64,000 nt of DNA. Source: Sporosarcina sp. FSL K6-1522. Its GTDB lineage: Bacteria; Bacillota; Bacilli; Bacillales_A; Planococcaceae. The notes under the pieces were generated by a model. The model was not told where the DNA came from. It searched no databases and saw only the letters and a program-made list of their open reading frames with translations. The translations under genes were made by a program, and so were the position numbers. How positions within the stretch are numbered: the first letter of the stretch is position 1; the number at the start of each line of letters is the position of its first letter. The stretch lies in assembly GCF_038622445.1 (NCBI RefSeq), contig NZ_CP152019.1:1053501-1117500 (forward strand). Reading direction: 5' to 3'. Of the stretch, positions 50,729 through 60,299 are shown piece after piece.

Positions 50729-50889
50729 ATTCAGCAGAAAATCTCTACTTCCCAAGTGGTGGGGTGAATGCAAGGATTTTTTACTGTTCAGTGGGAGTTC
50801 AAACTCCGGCAGATGTCACGGATTTTTAAGGGGAGCTTTTCGATCTCGCCCGAAAAAATCTGGACGCAATTACGCTGAGGCGTAATTGA
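50729..50889. mobile_element. non-autonomous hairpin-ended element, copy 2 (PATE-like)
   Basis: About 161 bp with the same ends as 21767-22073. The left hairpin here reads CTACTT-ccc-AAGTGG where copy 1 has CCACCT-cgat-AGGTGG; paired changes keep the stem. The right end has AATCTGGACGCAATTACG and a palindrome ending GGCGTAATTG. It lacks the ~150-bp middle block of copy 1. Confidence 0.7.
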
Positions 50890-50977
50890 TAAGTAATGTC
50901 TACAATTAAATAACCAATTATTCGGAATTACATGATAATATAGAGGGGACGCCGTTGAGTAGAAAGGGGAATGGGAG

Positions 50978-52618
50978 ATGACATTGTTACGAAAAACTGT
51001 AGGAGAGATTGTGAAAGAGCAAGCACGAATCCATCCAGCGCAGGAGGCATATGTCTATCCGGAACACAGCATCCGGAAAACCTATCAGGAGTTTGACGAA
51101 GAGACGGATGCATTAGCAAAGGCATTTATCGGCATGGGGATTGAAAAAGGGGAACATGTTGCGATTTGGTCGGATAATAAACGGGAGTGGTTGCTCAGTC
51201 AATTTGCGACAGGGAAGATGGGGGCCGTCCTTGTGACCGTGAATACAAATTACCAGGCAACGGAATTGGAATACTTGTTGAAGCAGTCAGATGCAACGAC
51301 GCTGATTTTGGATGAAAGCTTTAAAGGGACAAGTTATATTGACATTATTCGTTCGATTTGCCCAGAGTTATTGACTAGTCAGGACGGTGTCATTTCGAGT
51401 AAGGAGCTGCCACGTTTAAAACGAGTTATTCTGATGACAGAGCGAGAAGAACGAGGCATGTACAAGTGGTCAGAATTGATGGCGCATGCCAGTAATGTGA
51501 CAGATGAGCAATTGGTGGCGCGTTTTCAATCGCTGGATCCGGATGATGTCATTAATATTCAATATACGTCAGGGACGACAGGATTTCCGAAGGGTGTCAT
51601 GTTGACGCATAACAATGTCGTGAACAATGGGAAACTCATTGGGGATTATATGAAGTTGTCGGAGCAAGATCGTGTATGTATTCCGGTACCGTTTTTCCAT
51701 TGTTTCGGCTGCGTGCTGGGGACAATGGCGGCTGTTACGCATGGATCGACAATGGTGCTGCTCGAACAATTTGATCCGTTGCGCGTACTGCAGATTGTGC
51801 AGGATGAAAAATGTACGGCACTTCATGGTGTTCCGACGATGTTCATAGCAGAGCTGAATCATGCGGATTTCAACAAATTCGATACGTCTACATTACGCAC
51901 GGGCATTATGGCAGGATCGACTTGTCCAATCGAAGTGATGAAGCGTGTCATTGAAGATATGGGCGCTCGTGAGATTACCATTTGCTACGGTCAAACAGAG
52001 TCATCGCCAGTCATTACGCAGACGAAGACAAATGATCCGATTGAAAAACGTGTGTCGACAGTCGGCAAGCCACATCCGCATGTTGAGGTGAAAGTCATTG
52101 ATCCGATGACGGGAGAGGAAGTTCCGATTGGAGAGCCGGGCGAGCTATGCACGCGTGGTTATCATGTCATGAAAGGCTATTACAACAATGAGGAAGCGAC
52201 ACATGATGCGATTGATGAAGACGGGTGGCTACACACGGGTGATATCGCGGTGATGGATGCTGATGGTTACCTTGATATTACAGGTAGAATTAAGGATGTT
52301 GTCATTCGTGGTGGTGAAAACATTTATCCGCGTGAAGTAGAAGAGTTTTTGTATACGCTTACAGGCGTTGCAGATGTGCAAGTTGTCGGTGTGCCAGATC
52401 CGAAGTATGGAGAAGAGCTAATGGCATGGATCATTCCAAAGCCTGATGTCCAATTGGATGTAGAGACCGTACGTGAATTTTGTAAAGGGCGTATTTCCTA
52501 TCATAAAATTCCGAAGTATATCGAATTTACAGATGCTTATCCGATGACTGCATCCGGTAAAATTCAGAAGTATAAACTGCGAGAAATGTCTGTGGAAAAA
52601 TCGTATCAGCATCAATAA
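50978..52618 (+). CDS. AMP-binding acyl-CoA synthetase, YngI-like
   Basis: 546 residues. Adenylate-forming enzyme motifs are complete: Y-T-S-G-T-T-G-F-P-K-G, Y-G-Q-T-E-S-S-P, G-E-L-C-T-R-G, W-L-H-T-G-D and the catalytic Lys in G-K-I-Q-K-Y near the end. It activates a fatty or branched acid to acyl-CoA; the chain length cannot be read. AAGGGG precedes ATG 50978. It is monocistronic, ending at a terminator. Confidence 0.92.
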   Translation: MTLLRKTVGEIVKEQARIHPAQEAYVYPEHSIRKTYQEFDEETDALAKAFIGMGIEKGEHVAIWSDNKREWLLSQFATGKMGAVLVTVNTNYQATELEYLLKQSDATTLILDESFKGTSYIDIIRSICPELLTSQDGVISSKELPRLKRVILMTEREERGMYKWSELMAHASNVTDEQLVARFQSLDPDDVINIQYTSGTTGFPKGVMLTHNNVVNNGKLIGDYMKLSEQDRVCIPVPFFHCFGCVLGTMAAVTHGSTMVLLEQFDPLRVLQIVQDEKCTALHGVPTMFIAELNHADFNKFDTSTLRTGIMAGSTCPIEVMKRVIEDMGAREITICYGQTESSPVITQTKTNDPIEKRVSTVGKPHPHVEVKVIDPMTGEEVPIGEPGELCTRGYHVMKGYYNNEEATHDAIDEDGWLHTGDIAVMDADGYLDITGRIKDVVIRGGENIYPREVEEFLYTLTGVADVQVVGVPDPKYGEELMAWIIPKPDVQLDVETVREFCKGRISYHKIPKYIEFTDAYPMTASGKIQKYKLREMSVEKSYQHQ

Positions 52619-52622
52619 CAAC

Positions 52623-52662
52623 AAAATCGTATTCTCCATATGCTGGGGAATACGATTTTTTT
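52623..52662 (+). terminator. intrinsic terminator after the acyl-CoA synthetase
   Basis: AAATCGTATTC and GAATACGATTT (extended by a CC/GG pair) form the stem, followed by seven T. Confidence 0.9.
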
Positions 52663-52665
52663 CAT

Positions 52666-52766
52666 GTCTAGACTTCAGCGCTTTTACTTTCAATCCCTTT
52701 AACGCCTGTCACCCCTGAACAGGCGCTTGCGCTTTTGTTACGTCTAGGCTCTAGTGCTTGTCGAAA
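52666..52766. repeat. copy of the dispersed 'AGCGC/TCTAG' repeat family
   Basis: GTCTAGACTTCAGCGC..ACGCCTGTC..AACAGGCGCTTGCGCTTTTG..GTCTAGGC contains the words of 54447 and 56651 in mixed order. It is a rearranged member in the gap ahead of putP. Confidence 0.55.
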
Positions 52767-52918
52767 CGGAATAATTTCCCGGGAAATTAGGTAAATAAAA
52801 AGTAGTTGTGTCGGAGTTTGTTTGATGTATAATGATTTTGGGTAAAAATTAAAAACAGGTCATTTTACCAAACAAGAAATGGTATGCTTATTGTGCATCT
52901 AGAGAAGGAGGACTTATT

Positions 52919-54403
52919 ATGACAGATCAAATGTATCAGTTAATTTCAATTATTTTGTATATGGCAGCGATGATTTTCATCGGCTGGTATGCGTTTAAAC
53001 GCACATCCAATTTAACCGATTACATGCTTGGTGGTCGTGGGCTTGGGCCAGCGGTTACGGCACTTAGTGCGGGTGCGGCAGATATGTCGGGTTGGCTGCT
53101 TATGGGCTTGCCAGGAGCGATTTACCTCAATGGACTAGTGGAGGCTTGGATTGCAGTTGGATTGACAATCGGGGCTTATCTGAACTGGGTACTCGTTGCG
53201 CCACGTTTGCGTGTCTATACACAAGTATCAAGTGATTCCATTACGATTCCAAGTTATTTGGAAAGTCGCTTGAAAGACCAATCCCGTTTGTTACGTATTG
53301 CTTCAGGTATTATCATTCTTATATTCTTTACCTTTTATGTATCTTCAGGAATGGTTGCGGGTGGAAAATTCTTCCTTAGCTCATTCGGACTGGATTATCA
53401 TGTAGGTTTAATCATTGTTTCAGGAGTCGTTATTTTCTACACATTATTTGGTGGATTTTTGGCGGTAAGTTATACGGACGTTGTTCAAGGAATCGTTATG
53501 TTCTTTGCGCTGCTTCTTGTGCCAATTGTAGGTATTTTTATCACAGGTGGCTTTGGGGAAACGGCGACAAGTATTCGCGCTGTTGATCCACAGTTGTTGA
53601 ATTTTGTATCGGGTGCATCATTCTTAGGTATTTTGTCAGCGGTTGCATGGGGGCTGGGTTATTTTGGTCAGCCACATATTATTGTCCGTTTCATGGCGTT
53701 GACTTCCCATAAAGAAGCGAAGAAAGCGCGTCGAATTGGGATCGGCTGGATGTTTTTAAGTTTGTTTGGTGCAGTTGCTACGGCGCTTATCGGGATTGCG
53801 TATTACCAACAAAATACCGATGTCACGTTGGCAGATGCTGAAACCGTATTCATTGTGCTTGGGCAAATTATTTTCCATCCATTTGTTGCTGGAATTATGC
53901 TTGCAGCTGTTCTTGCGGCAGTTATGAGTACGATTTCTTCTCAATTGATCGTATCATCTTCTGCGCTTGTTGAGGATTTGTATAAAACATTTATGAAAAA
54001 AGATGCTTCAGATAAGCATTATGTCTTTTTAGGAAGAATGGCGGTTCTGATCGTGTCGGTAATTGCGATGGTACTTGCTTGGCCGAATAACGAATCGATT
54101 TTAAGCATCGTATCGTTTGCGTGGGCAGGATTTGGTGCTGCATTCGGTCCAATCATTTTGTTATCGCTTTACTGGCGTAAACTAACAACAAAAGGCGCAC
54201 TTTGGGGAATGATTGCAGGGGCTGTGACAGTTATGATTTGGGGTAATGTCGATGTATTGAAAGGTACGCTCTATGAAATTGTTCCTGGTTTCATCCTCTG
54301 TCTACTTGTGGCAGTTGTTGTAAGTAATATGACGTATAAGAAAAATGCTGAGATTGACAAAGAGTTTGACGCAGCAATGAAAATTCTTAAAGAAGATAAC
54401 TAA
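52919..54403 (+). CDS. putP: sodium/proline symporter PutP
   Basis: 494 residues with about 13 membrane helices. The start region L-G-G-R-G-L-G-P-A-V-T-A-L-S-A-G-A-A-D-M-S-G-W-L-L-M-G-L-P-G-A is the PutP sodium and substrate binding segment; G-L-G-Y-F-G-Q-P-H-I-I-V-R-F-M and S-T-I-S-S-Q-L-I-V-S-S-S-A are later signature blocks. It takes up proline for nutrition or osmoprotection. AAGGAGG precedes ATG 52919. Confidence 0.95.
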   Translation: MTDQMYQLISIILYMAAMIFIGWYAFKRTSNLTDYMLGGRGLGPAVTALSAGAADMSGWLLMGLPGAIYLNGLVEAWIAVGLTIGAYLNWVLVAPRLRVYTQVSSDSITIPSYLESRLKDQSRLLRIASGIIILIFFTFYVSSGMVAGGKFFLSSFGLDYHVGLIIVSGVVIFYTLFGGFLAVSYTDVVQGIVMFFALLLVPIVGIFITGGFGETATSIRAVDPQLLNFVSGASFLGILSAVAWGLGYFGQPHIIVRFMALTSHKEAKKARRIGIGWMFLSLFGAVATALIGIAYYQQNTDVTLADAETVFIVLGQIIFHPFVAGIMLAAVLAAVMSTISSQLIVSSSALVEDLYKTFMKKDASDKHYVFLGRMAVLIVSVIAMVLAWPNNESILSIVSFAWAGFGAAFGPIILLSLYWRKLTTKGALWGMIAGAVTVMIWGNVDVLKGTLYEIVPGFILCLLVAVVVSNMTYKKNAEIDKEFDAAMKILKEDN

Positions 54404-54410
54404 TCGGGAG

Positions 54411-54442
54411 AGCCTGCGGTGTGCGTATACTGCAGGCTTTTC
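54411..54442 (+). terminator. intrinsic terminator after putP
   Basis: AGCCTGC (54411-54417) and GCAGGCT (54432-54438) pair, followed by TTTTCC. Confidence 0.8.
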
Positions 54443-54446
54443 CTTT

Positions 54447-54604
54447 CATATTGTCTAGGCTTCAGGCGCCAGCCGCTCGGAGGCTCACAGGACGTGAGTT
54501 ACACAGTTGTTGCCGCAGGATGCAGCGTTTTTAGACTGTGTTCTTTGATAGCTGAATCGACATATGCCTGTCGCGTCTAGCAGGCGCCTTACGATTTTCT
54601 AAAA
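54447..54604 (-). repeat. dispersed repeat, inverted partner of 56651
   Basis: About 155 bp. Its reverse complement aligns along its length with 56651-56816: GAAAA-CG-AAGGCGCCT, CGACAGGCATA, ACAGTCTAA, GC-CCTGCG, TAACTCAC-TCCTGTGAGCCTCCGAGC and GGCGC. Together they form inverted repeats flanking the VOC and hflX genes. Confidence 0.7.
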
Positions 54605-54622
54605 AGATAGGGGATGGGTAGG

Positions 54623-55303
54623 ATGAAGCTCGATCATGTTGTGTATTTTACGAATCGAACGCCGGATGAATGGGTAGCAGAACAACAGCATGCAGTCGTA
54701 GGGGGGCGCCATGAACAATGGGGAACGCATAATGCCTTGTACTATGTACAGAATGCTTATATAGAGTGGTTATCAGTTGAACGGCAAGATGTTGCGGAAA
54801 AAGCGAATCATCCACTTACGCGTTTACTGCTACATGATTTGCAAGAGGGAGAAGGTTGGGGAACGATTTGTTTGTCAGTCGACAATATTGAGCGCTTCAA
54901 AGAGGATGTTGAGAATAAAGGATTTGATACATCGGGTGTGTTAGCGGCGGAACGCAGGACGGCTAATGGTCAGTTGCGGAAGTGGAAGATGCTATTTATC
55001 GAGCAACCTGTTTCAAACGACTTGCCGTATCCCTTTTTTATTGAATGGGAGGAGACTGAGGATATTCGCTTTGCGAAGTTACGTGAAGATGGCACGATTT
55101 CAGTAGGTAGTCAGCAACTCGCTATTCAGGAATGCGTATTTAGTGTCGATGACCCTTTAAGAGAGACGGCAGAGTGGGCCATTTTATTGTCACAAAAAGT
55201 TGGAGATGCTAATGATATTGCGTTAGCCAATGTCGTGTTGAAGTTTGTAGAGCATCAGGGTGGTAAAAATCGATTGACAGATGTCGTTATGGGACCAAGC
55301 TGA
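54623..55303 (+). CDS. VOC-family (glyoxalase-like) protein
   Basis: 226 residues. The start M-K-L-D-H-V-V-Y-F and a second half beginning V-F-S-V-D-D-P fit the two-module vicinal-oxygen-chelate fold, of the Glyoxalase_3 kind. The first His lies in the usual metal position (L-D-H-V). The substrate is unknown. ATG 54623 is chosen because AGGGGA is nine bases upstream; ATG 54614 touches that site. Confidence 0.78.
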   Translation: MKLDHVVYFTNRTPDEWVAEQQHAVVGGRHEQWGTHNALYYVQNAYIEWLSVERQDVAEKANHPLTRLLLHDLQEGEGWGTICLSVDNIERFKEDVENKGFDTSGVLAAERRTANGQLRKWKMLFIEQPVSNDLPYPFFIEWEETEDIRFAKLREDGTISVGSQQLAIQECVFSVDDPLRETAEWAILLSQKVGDANDIALANVVLKFVEHQGGKNRLTDVVMGPS

Positions 55304-55378
55304 TTCACCCTGTTAGCTGCACAAACTTGCCTATGATAAGATGGTGCACATAGAGTTTGTCCAGGAAGGGGTAATGGT

Positions 55379-56650
55379 GTGGAGGTTTTAATTGAACGTG
55401 CAGTGCTTGTCGGGGTGCATGAGCAAAAAGATGAGCATTTTGAGTATGCGATGGAAGAGTTGAAAAATCTTGCGGAAGCGATTGACGTCGAGGTCGTTGG
55501 AGCAGTGACGCAAAACTTGGAACGACGCAACCCGTCTCATTATGTGGGTAGAGGCAAAATCGAAGAAATTCGTCATTTTTATGAGGAGTTGGATGCCAAT
55601 CTCGTCATTTTTAATGACGAACTTTCGCCATCTCAAATTCGCAATATGGAACAGGAGCTCCAGTGTAAAGTCATTGACCGAACGATGCTCATTCTTGATA
55701 TTTTCGCACGCCGTGCAAGAACGAGTGAGGCACGGATGCAAGTCGAACTGGCTCAATTACAATATATGCTACCAAGGCTTGTCGGCTTGCGCGCATCTCT
55801 TGGGCGACAAGGAGGCGGCACTGGGGGCGGCCTTCAAAATAAAGGGGCCGGTGAAACAAAGCTCGAACTGGATCGCCGGAAAATTGAGGATCAGATTGCT
55901 AAGTTGCGCCGTGATTTGGATCATGTAAAGGATCAGCGTGAAACGCAGCGCAAACAGCGGAAGAAAAGCGGGACGCCTGTCGTATCCATTGTCGGCTATA
56001 CGAATGCCGGAAAATCGACGTTGATGAACAAACTATTGATGAAAATCGATGTGGATAGTGCGAAGCAAGTATACGAAGAGGATATGTTATTTGCGACGCT
56101 CGATACATCTGTCCGCAATGTAAAACTTGCTGATAACAAACAATTCATGCTGACGGATACCGTCGGATTTGTTTCGAGACTGCCCCATCATCTTGTGAAA
56201 GCCTTCCGTTCAACGCTAGAAGAGGCACGCGATGCGGACCTTCTTCTTCATGTAGTGGATGTGTCGAATCAAGAGCATAGCTTTATGATGGAAGTGACGA
56301 ACGACACCTTGCAGGCTGTTGGTGTAGTGAACGTGCCGACCTTGAACGTTTACAACAAAGCGGATCTTGCGGGCATTCGTTATCCTGAAGTGAGCGATGA
56401 TAGCGTTTGGCTATCTGCCAGGGATGGAAAAGGTTTGGATGAACTCATCGAATTAATCAAGAAAAAGATTTTTGAACAATACATTACGTGTAAATTACTG
56501 ATTCCGTTTGATCGTGGTGATATCGTTTCTTATTTAAATGATAAGGCGAACGTGAGAAGTACAACGTACGAAGAAGAAGGCACGCTGATGACGGTGGAAA
56601 TGGATATTGCCGAGCGGACCCGATTTGAAGAATTTGTGATTAGTCATTAA
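55379..56650 (+). CDS. hflX: GTPase HflX
   Basis: 423 residues. An N-terminal HflX domain (Y-V-G-R-G-K-I-E-E-I, D-R-T-M-L-I-L-D-I-F-A-R-R-A-R-T-S-E-A) with the glycine-rich L-G-R-Q-G-G-G-T-G-G-G linker and coiled coil leads to the G domain: G1 G-Y-T-N-A-G-K-S-T, G3 D-T-V-G-F and G4 N-K-A-D. HflX splits stalled or heat-damaged 70S ribosomes and in several Firmicutes gives macrolide and lincosamide tolerance. Start GTG 55379 follows AGGAAGGGG. Confidence 0.96.
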   Translation: MEVLIERAVLVGVHEQKDEHFEYAMEELKNLAEAIDVEVVGAVTQNLERRNPSHYVGRGKIEEIRHFYEELDANLVIFNDELSPSQIRNMEQELQCKVIDRTMLILDIFARRARTSEARMQVELAQLQYMLPRLVGLRASLGRQGGGTGGGLQNKGAGETKLELDRRKIEDQIAKLRRDLDHVKDQRETQRKQRKKSGTPVVSIVGYTNAGKSTLMNKLLMKIDVDSAKQVYEEDMLFATLDTSVRNVKLADNKQFMLTDTVGFVSRLPHHLVKAFRSTLEEARDADLLLHVVDVSNQEHSFMMEVTNDTLQAVGVVNVPTLNVYNKADLAGIRYPEVSDDSVWLSARDGKGLDELIELIKKKIFEQYITCKLLIPFDRGDIVSYLNDKANVRSTTYEEEGTLMTVEMDIAERTRFEEFVISH

Positions 56651-56816
56651 GAAAAGCGAAAGCGCCTTGGTAGGGACGACAGGCATAAGGCGTGGCGTTC
56701 TTTGCCATATAGTCAGTCGGCTTGACTTTCAAGGAAAACAGTCTAAGAGCGCCGCGTCCTGCGTAACTCACATCCTGTGAGCCTCCGAGCTTCTAGGCGC
56801 TGGAATCTGGACATTA
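56651..56816 (+). repeat. dispersed repeat, partner of 54447
   Basis: Begins GAAAAGCGAAAGCGCC directly after the hflX stop and ends GGCGCTGGAATCTGGAC. It is in opposite orientation to 54447-54604, and its CCGCGTCCTGCG..TCCTGTGAGCCTCCGAGCT part is also found in the middle of the element at 21767-22073. Confidence 0.7.
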
Positions 56817-56826
56817 AAAAAGAAAC

Positions 56827-56868
56827 AGCTACTACACGATTAGGGATGTCGTGTAGTAGCTGCTTTTT
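56827..56868. terminator. bidirectional intrinsic terminator
   Basis: AGCTACTACACGA (56827-56839) pairs exactly with 56849-56861; T-run follows. It separates hflX from the convergent ABC gene. Confidence 0.9.
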
Positions 56869-56920
56869 TATAGTAGAGAAAGGGGGTGGGATAGTAGTAG
56901 TATGCCCCTTTCTTCAAAAG

Positions 56921-58639
56921 CTAAACCTCTTGAAATTGATTATTATGCAATCGGGCGAAAATCCCGCCTTTATTGACTAACTCATCGTATTTTCCATCTT
57001 CCGCAATGCCGTCTTCTGTGACGACGATGACGCGGTTTGCGTCACGGATTGTTGCTAAGCGGTGCGCGATGACGAGTGTTGTTCGATTTTCCGCGAGCTC
57101 GGCGAGTGATTGCTGAATGATACGTTCAGTTTCTGTATCCAGTGCGGAAGTGGCTTCATCCAAAATGAGGATAGGTGGGTTTTTCAAGAACATGCGAGCA
57201 ATCGCTAGTCGCTGCTTCTGCCCGCCGGATAATTTTAAGCCGCGTTCCCCAATTTGTGTGTCATAGCCATCTGGAAGAGATGCGATAAAGTCTTCGAGAT
57301 GTGCTTTGTTGGCGGCTTCAAACACTTCTTCGTCCGTTGCATCCAATTTTCCATAGGCAATATTTTCTTTAATGGTCCCTGTGAATAAAAAGACGTCTTG
57401 CTGAACAATGCCGATTTGTGAACGTAAGGAGTGCTGTGTCATATCTCGAATATCTAAGCCGTCAATGGAGATTGCACCCTCAGTGACATCGTAAAAACGT
57501 GGGATGAGTGAACAAATCGTTGTCTTCCCAGCGCCAGATGGACCAACGAATGCGACTGTTTGTCCCGCATGTATGTTCAAGTCAATCTCTTGCAGTACGG
57601 ATTTATTGTCGTCGTAATGGAAATGGACGTTATCGAAGACAATGTCCCCGTGTAAATGGGGGACAGCGACTGCATTTGGGCGGTCTTGAATCTCAGGTTC
57701 TTGTTCGATCAAATCGCGGAACCTACGGAACCCGGCCATCCCTTTTGGATAGAGTTCGAGCAAGGCACTAATTTTATCGACAGGCTTAATGAGAATATTG
57801 ACGAAAAGTACAAAAGCAACGAGTTCACCGCTCGATAATTTGTTGTTCAGCGTGAACCATGCACCGACTACGAGCACAATGAGTGTGACGAGCCGAGTCA
57901 TCATGAACATGCTCGAATGGGTCCAGGCCATCACTTTGTAAGCGACAAGCTTCGCTGTTCTAAAATTACCGTTATCTTTACGGAAACGTGCCATTTCAAA
58001 CTCTTCGTTTGTGAATGATTTGACGACACGTGAACCGGATACGGCGTCTTCAACGCGCGCATTGACGTCGGCAATTTTTCCGTACATATTTTGCCACGCT
58101 GCATTCATCTTCATATTACAGAATGCCACAAGGATTGTCAGGAACGGTACCATAATAATGGCGATTAGAGCGAGTTCGGGATTGATGCTATACATGATTG
58201 CGAAAGCACCGATAATCGTCATGATGGCGATGAATACGTCCTCGGGCCCATGGTGGGCAAGTTCTCCAATATCGAACAAGTCATTGGTAATCCGACTCAT
58301 AATATGCCCTGTCTTCGTATTATCAAAAAATCGGAAGGATTGCCGCTGAACATGGTTAAATAATTGCTGTCGCATATCTGTTTCGATATTAATACCGAGC
58401 TTATGCCCTAAATAGCTAACGATATATTGAAGGAACGTGCTCAGTAGATAGACAAGTAACAATAAAATACTAATCAGGGTGATCTGTCCCCAATGTCCTT
58501 TAGGTAGCAAATCGTCGATGAACCACTGAACGGCTACCGGAAAGGCAAGGTCGAGCAATGCGACAAAAATGGCACTTGAAAAGTCGATAATGAATAACCG
58601 TTTATGCGGCTTATAATAAGAAAAGAATTTTTTTAGCAT
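56921..58639 (-). CDS. ABC transporter, fused permease and ATPase (MsbA/YfiB-like)
   Basis: 572 residues. Six membrane helices occupy the first ~300 residues, then an ATPase with Walker A G-P-S-G-A-G-K-T-T, signature K-L-S-G-G-Q-K-Q-R and Walker B I-L-I-L-D-E-A-T-S-A-L-D. It is a half-transporter that should act as a homodimer to export lipids, drugs or peptides. No partner half-gene is adjacent. The start has a GGGGGCC site. Confidence 0.94.
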   Translation of the reverse strand: MLKKFFSYYKPHKRLFIIDFSSAIFVALLDLAFPVAVQWFIDDLLPKGHWGQITLISILLLLVYLLSTFLQYIVSYLGHKLGINIETDMRQQLFNHVQRQSFRFFDNTKTGHIMSRITNDLFDIGELAHHGPEDVFIAIMTIIGAFAIMYSINPELALIAIIMVPFLTILVAFCNMKMNAAWQNMYGKIADVNARVEDAVSGSRVVKSFTNEEFEMARFRKDNGNFRTAKLVAYKVMAWTHSSMFMMTRLVTLIVLVVGAWFTLNNKLSSGELVAFVLFVNILIKPVDKISALLELYPKGMAGFRRFRDLIEQEPEIQDRPNAVAVPHLHGDIVFDNVHFHYDDNKSVLQEIDLNIHAGQTVAFVGPSGAGKTTICSLIPRFYDVTEGAISIDGLDIRDMTQHSLRSQIGIVQQDVFLFTGTIKENIAYGKLDATDEEVFEAANKAHLEDFIASLPDGYDTQIGERGLKLSGGQKQRLAIARMFLKNPPILILDEATSALDTETERIIQQSLAELAENRTTLVIAHRLATIRDANRVIVVTEDGIAEDGKYDELVNKGGIFARLHNNQFQEV

Positions 58640-58875
58640 TCGAATAGGCCCCCTTCCCGTTGTTATTGGCTAGTATAGCGGATTTTGGCGAAGAAGACGA
58701 TTGTTAATGTAGGAATGCATTGGCATCACAATCCAAAAATAGGTCTATTGGATTGGGTAAAATATATAAGTATTACTATTCAATTTTAAAATAAATAGTG
58801 AAAAATGGAACTTTTACCGTTATACTCCGTATGAATAGAAGTAGTTCAAATTTAAGGTGGAAGGAAGAGTATTAT

Positions 58876-59742
58876 ATGAAGAATTGGATGAAGGGATTAG
58901 CTGCTGGCGTACTTGTTCTTGGACTTGCAGCATGTGGCGAAACTGCTGAGCCAAAAACAGATCCAGAAACGGGTAAAAAAGCGGAAATCAAAAACGAAAG
59001 TAAGATGACAGCGCAGGAAGTGTTCAAAAAGTCGGTAGAGGCGTCTGCAGATCAGAAGAGTATGCATGCGCAAATGGATATTGATCAGTTATTAGAAGTA
59101 CCAAGTCAAGATTTAAAAATGAATAGTAAAATCAAGATGGATATGGACATGATTGTTGAACCACTTTCTATGTATCAGAAGATGCAAATGGATATGGGTG
59201 AACAAGGTTCAATGGATACAGAGATGTACATGACAGAAGAAGGATTCTTTATGTATGAGCCAACAACTGATCAGTGGATGATCTTGCCGAGTGAGTTAGT
59301 TGGAGAAATGGGCGGAGAAGCCGATCCAACGTTAGACATGGAAATGTTCAATGATTTTGTAGACGATTTCACATTTGAACAGACGGAAGACGAATATGTG
59401 CTGAAACTGAAAGCTTCGGGTGAAAAGTTCAATACGCTTCTGAAAGAAGTAGCGATGCAAAACTTGCCGGAAGGTCTTGAAGAGGGAACTGAAGAGGCTG
59501 AGATTCTAGAGAACATGGAAGTGAAAAGCCTAGAGTACGAAATCTTTATCGATAAAAAGACATTCCAAACGAATGCATTTAATATGGATATCGACATGAC
59601 AATGGGTATTGATGAAGAGGAAACACATATTGTTCAGAAAATGAAAGCACAACTGAGCAAAATTAATGAAATTGAGAAAATCGAAATTCCTCAAGAAGTA
59701 CTAGATAAAGCAGTCGATATGAATGAGCTAATGGGACAGTAA
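58876..59742 (+). CDS. lipoprotein of the DUF6612/LppX-like kind
   Basis: 288 residues. Signal peptide with lipobox G-L-A-A-C, then a linker, then a domain rich in Met, Asp and Glu with repeated strand patterns (S-M-H-A-Q-M-D-I-D-Q, M-K-M... M-Y-Q-K-M-Q-M-D-M-G-E-Q-G-S-M-D-T-E-M-Y-M). Such lipoproteins resemble the LolA/LppX half-barrel that carries hydrophobic ligands, but the match is by pattern only. The start is ATG 58876 after GGAAGGAAGAG, not the longer frame from 58798. Confidence 0.78.
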   Translation: MKNWMKGLAAGVLVLGLAACGETAEPKTDPETGKKAEIKNESKMTAQEVFKKSVEASADQKSMHAQMDIDQLLEVPSQDLKMNSKIKMDMDMIVEPLSMYQKMQMDMGEQGSMDTEMYMTEEGFFMYEPTTDQWMILPSELVGEMGGEADPTLDMEMFNDFVDDFTFEQTEDEYVLKLKASGEKFNTLLKEVAMQNLPEGLEEGTEEAEILENMEVKSLEYEIFIDKKTFQTNAFNMDIDMTMGIDEEETHIVQKMKAQLSKINEIEKIEIPQEVLDKAVDMNELMGQ

Positions 59743-59752
59743 GAAATAAATG

Positions 59753-59784
59753 GACGTCGGAGAACTTTTCCGACGTCTTTTTTT
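59753..59784 (+). terminator. intrinsic terminator after the lipoprotein
   Basis: GACGTCGGA (59753-59761) pairs with TCCGACGTC (59769-59777), followed by seven T. Confidence 0.92.
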
Positions 59785-59798
59785 GTCCGCTGAATCAG

Positions 59799-60023
59799 GT
59801 ACTTTGTATACAATTACTTTTGGATCACTGTGGATTGAACAACTTCTATTGAAAAAACGCGACAGGTACTGAGTCGCAATAGCATTATGAAAACGAGTAT
59901 GTCTAAGAATGATGCGGCCATTCATAGACATACTCGCCCCGCGAACAAGAGGAATTGATTCCTCCTCTAAGGCTATTGTAAATCACGTACCGAAAGCGGA
60001 CCGGAAATTGTTCAGTGAAAATG
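59799..60023. repeat. dispersed intergenic repeat element, copy 2
   Basis: About 225 bp aligned with 20401-20726 at both ends and along the right half. It lacks the long hairpin of copy 1. No shared open frame. It fills most of the gap between the lipoprotein terminator and the Fur-regulated operon. Confidence 0.75.
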
Positions 60024-60232
60024 ATTCATATTGGGAAAGAGGAGTTTGTGAATTTGAACTCCCTTCTAAACTAAGAAAGCACCCTAACAATCCTGGTTCA
60101 CAGAGTTGTGGGAACAGTTCACAAAATCGTCGTAGTTGGAATAGCTACCTTGTATATACGTTAAAGAGGAAAGAGAGGCTATATGTAGCGATTTGCATAT
60201 AGAATCAGAATCCGCATCATTTTTGCCATCAT

Positions 60233-60247
60233 TGATAATCATTGTCA
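60233..60247 (+). promoter_or_regulatory. Fur box 1
   Basis: TGATAATCATTGTCA matches the 7-1-7 Fur consensus TGATAAT-N-ATTATCA with one mismatch. It lies just upstream of the -35 box. Confidence 0.85.
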
Positions 60248-60255
60248 ATTAACCG

Positions 60256-60283
60256 TTGACACGGATTTCAATCATGCTATAAT
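60256..60283 (+). promoter_or_regulatory. SigA-type promoter of the siderophore-uptake operon
   Basis: TTGACA (60256-60261), a 16-base spacer and TATAAT (60278-60283) give a consensus promoter between two Fur boxes. Confidence 0.9.
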
Positions 60284-60299
60284 TGAATTTGCAGCTAAC

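Noticed and set aside
59909..60202. 97-residue frame before the siderophore operon
   Set aside because: It runs through repeat copy 2 and unrelated DNA without ribosome site or recognisable product.
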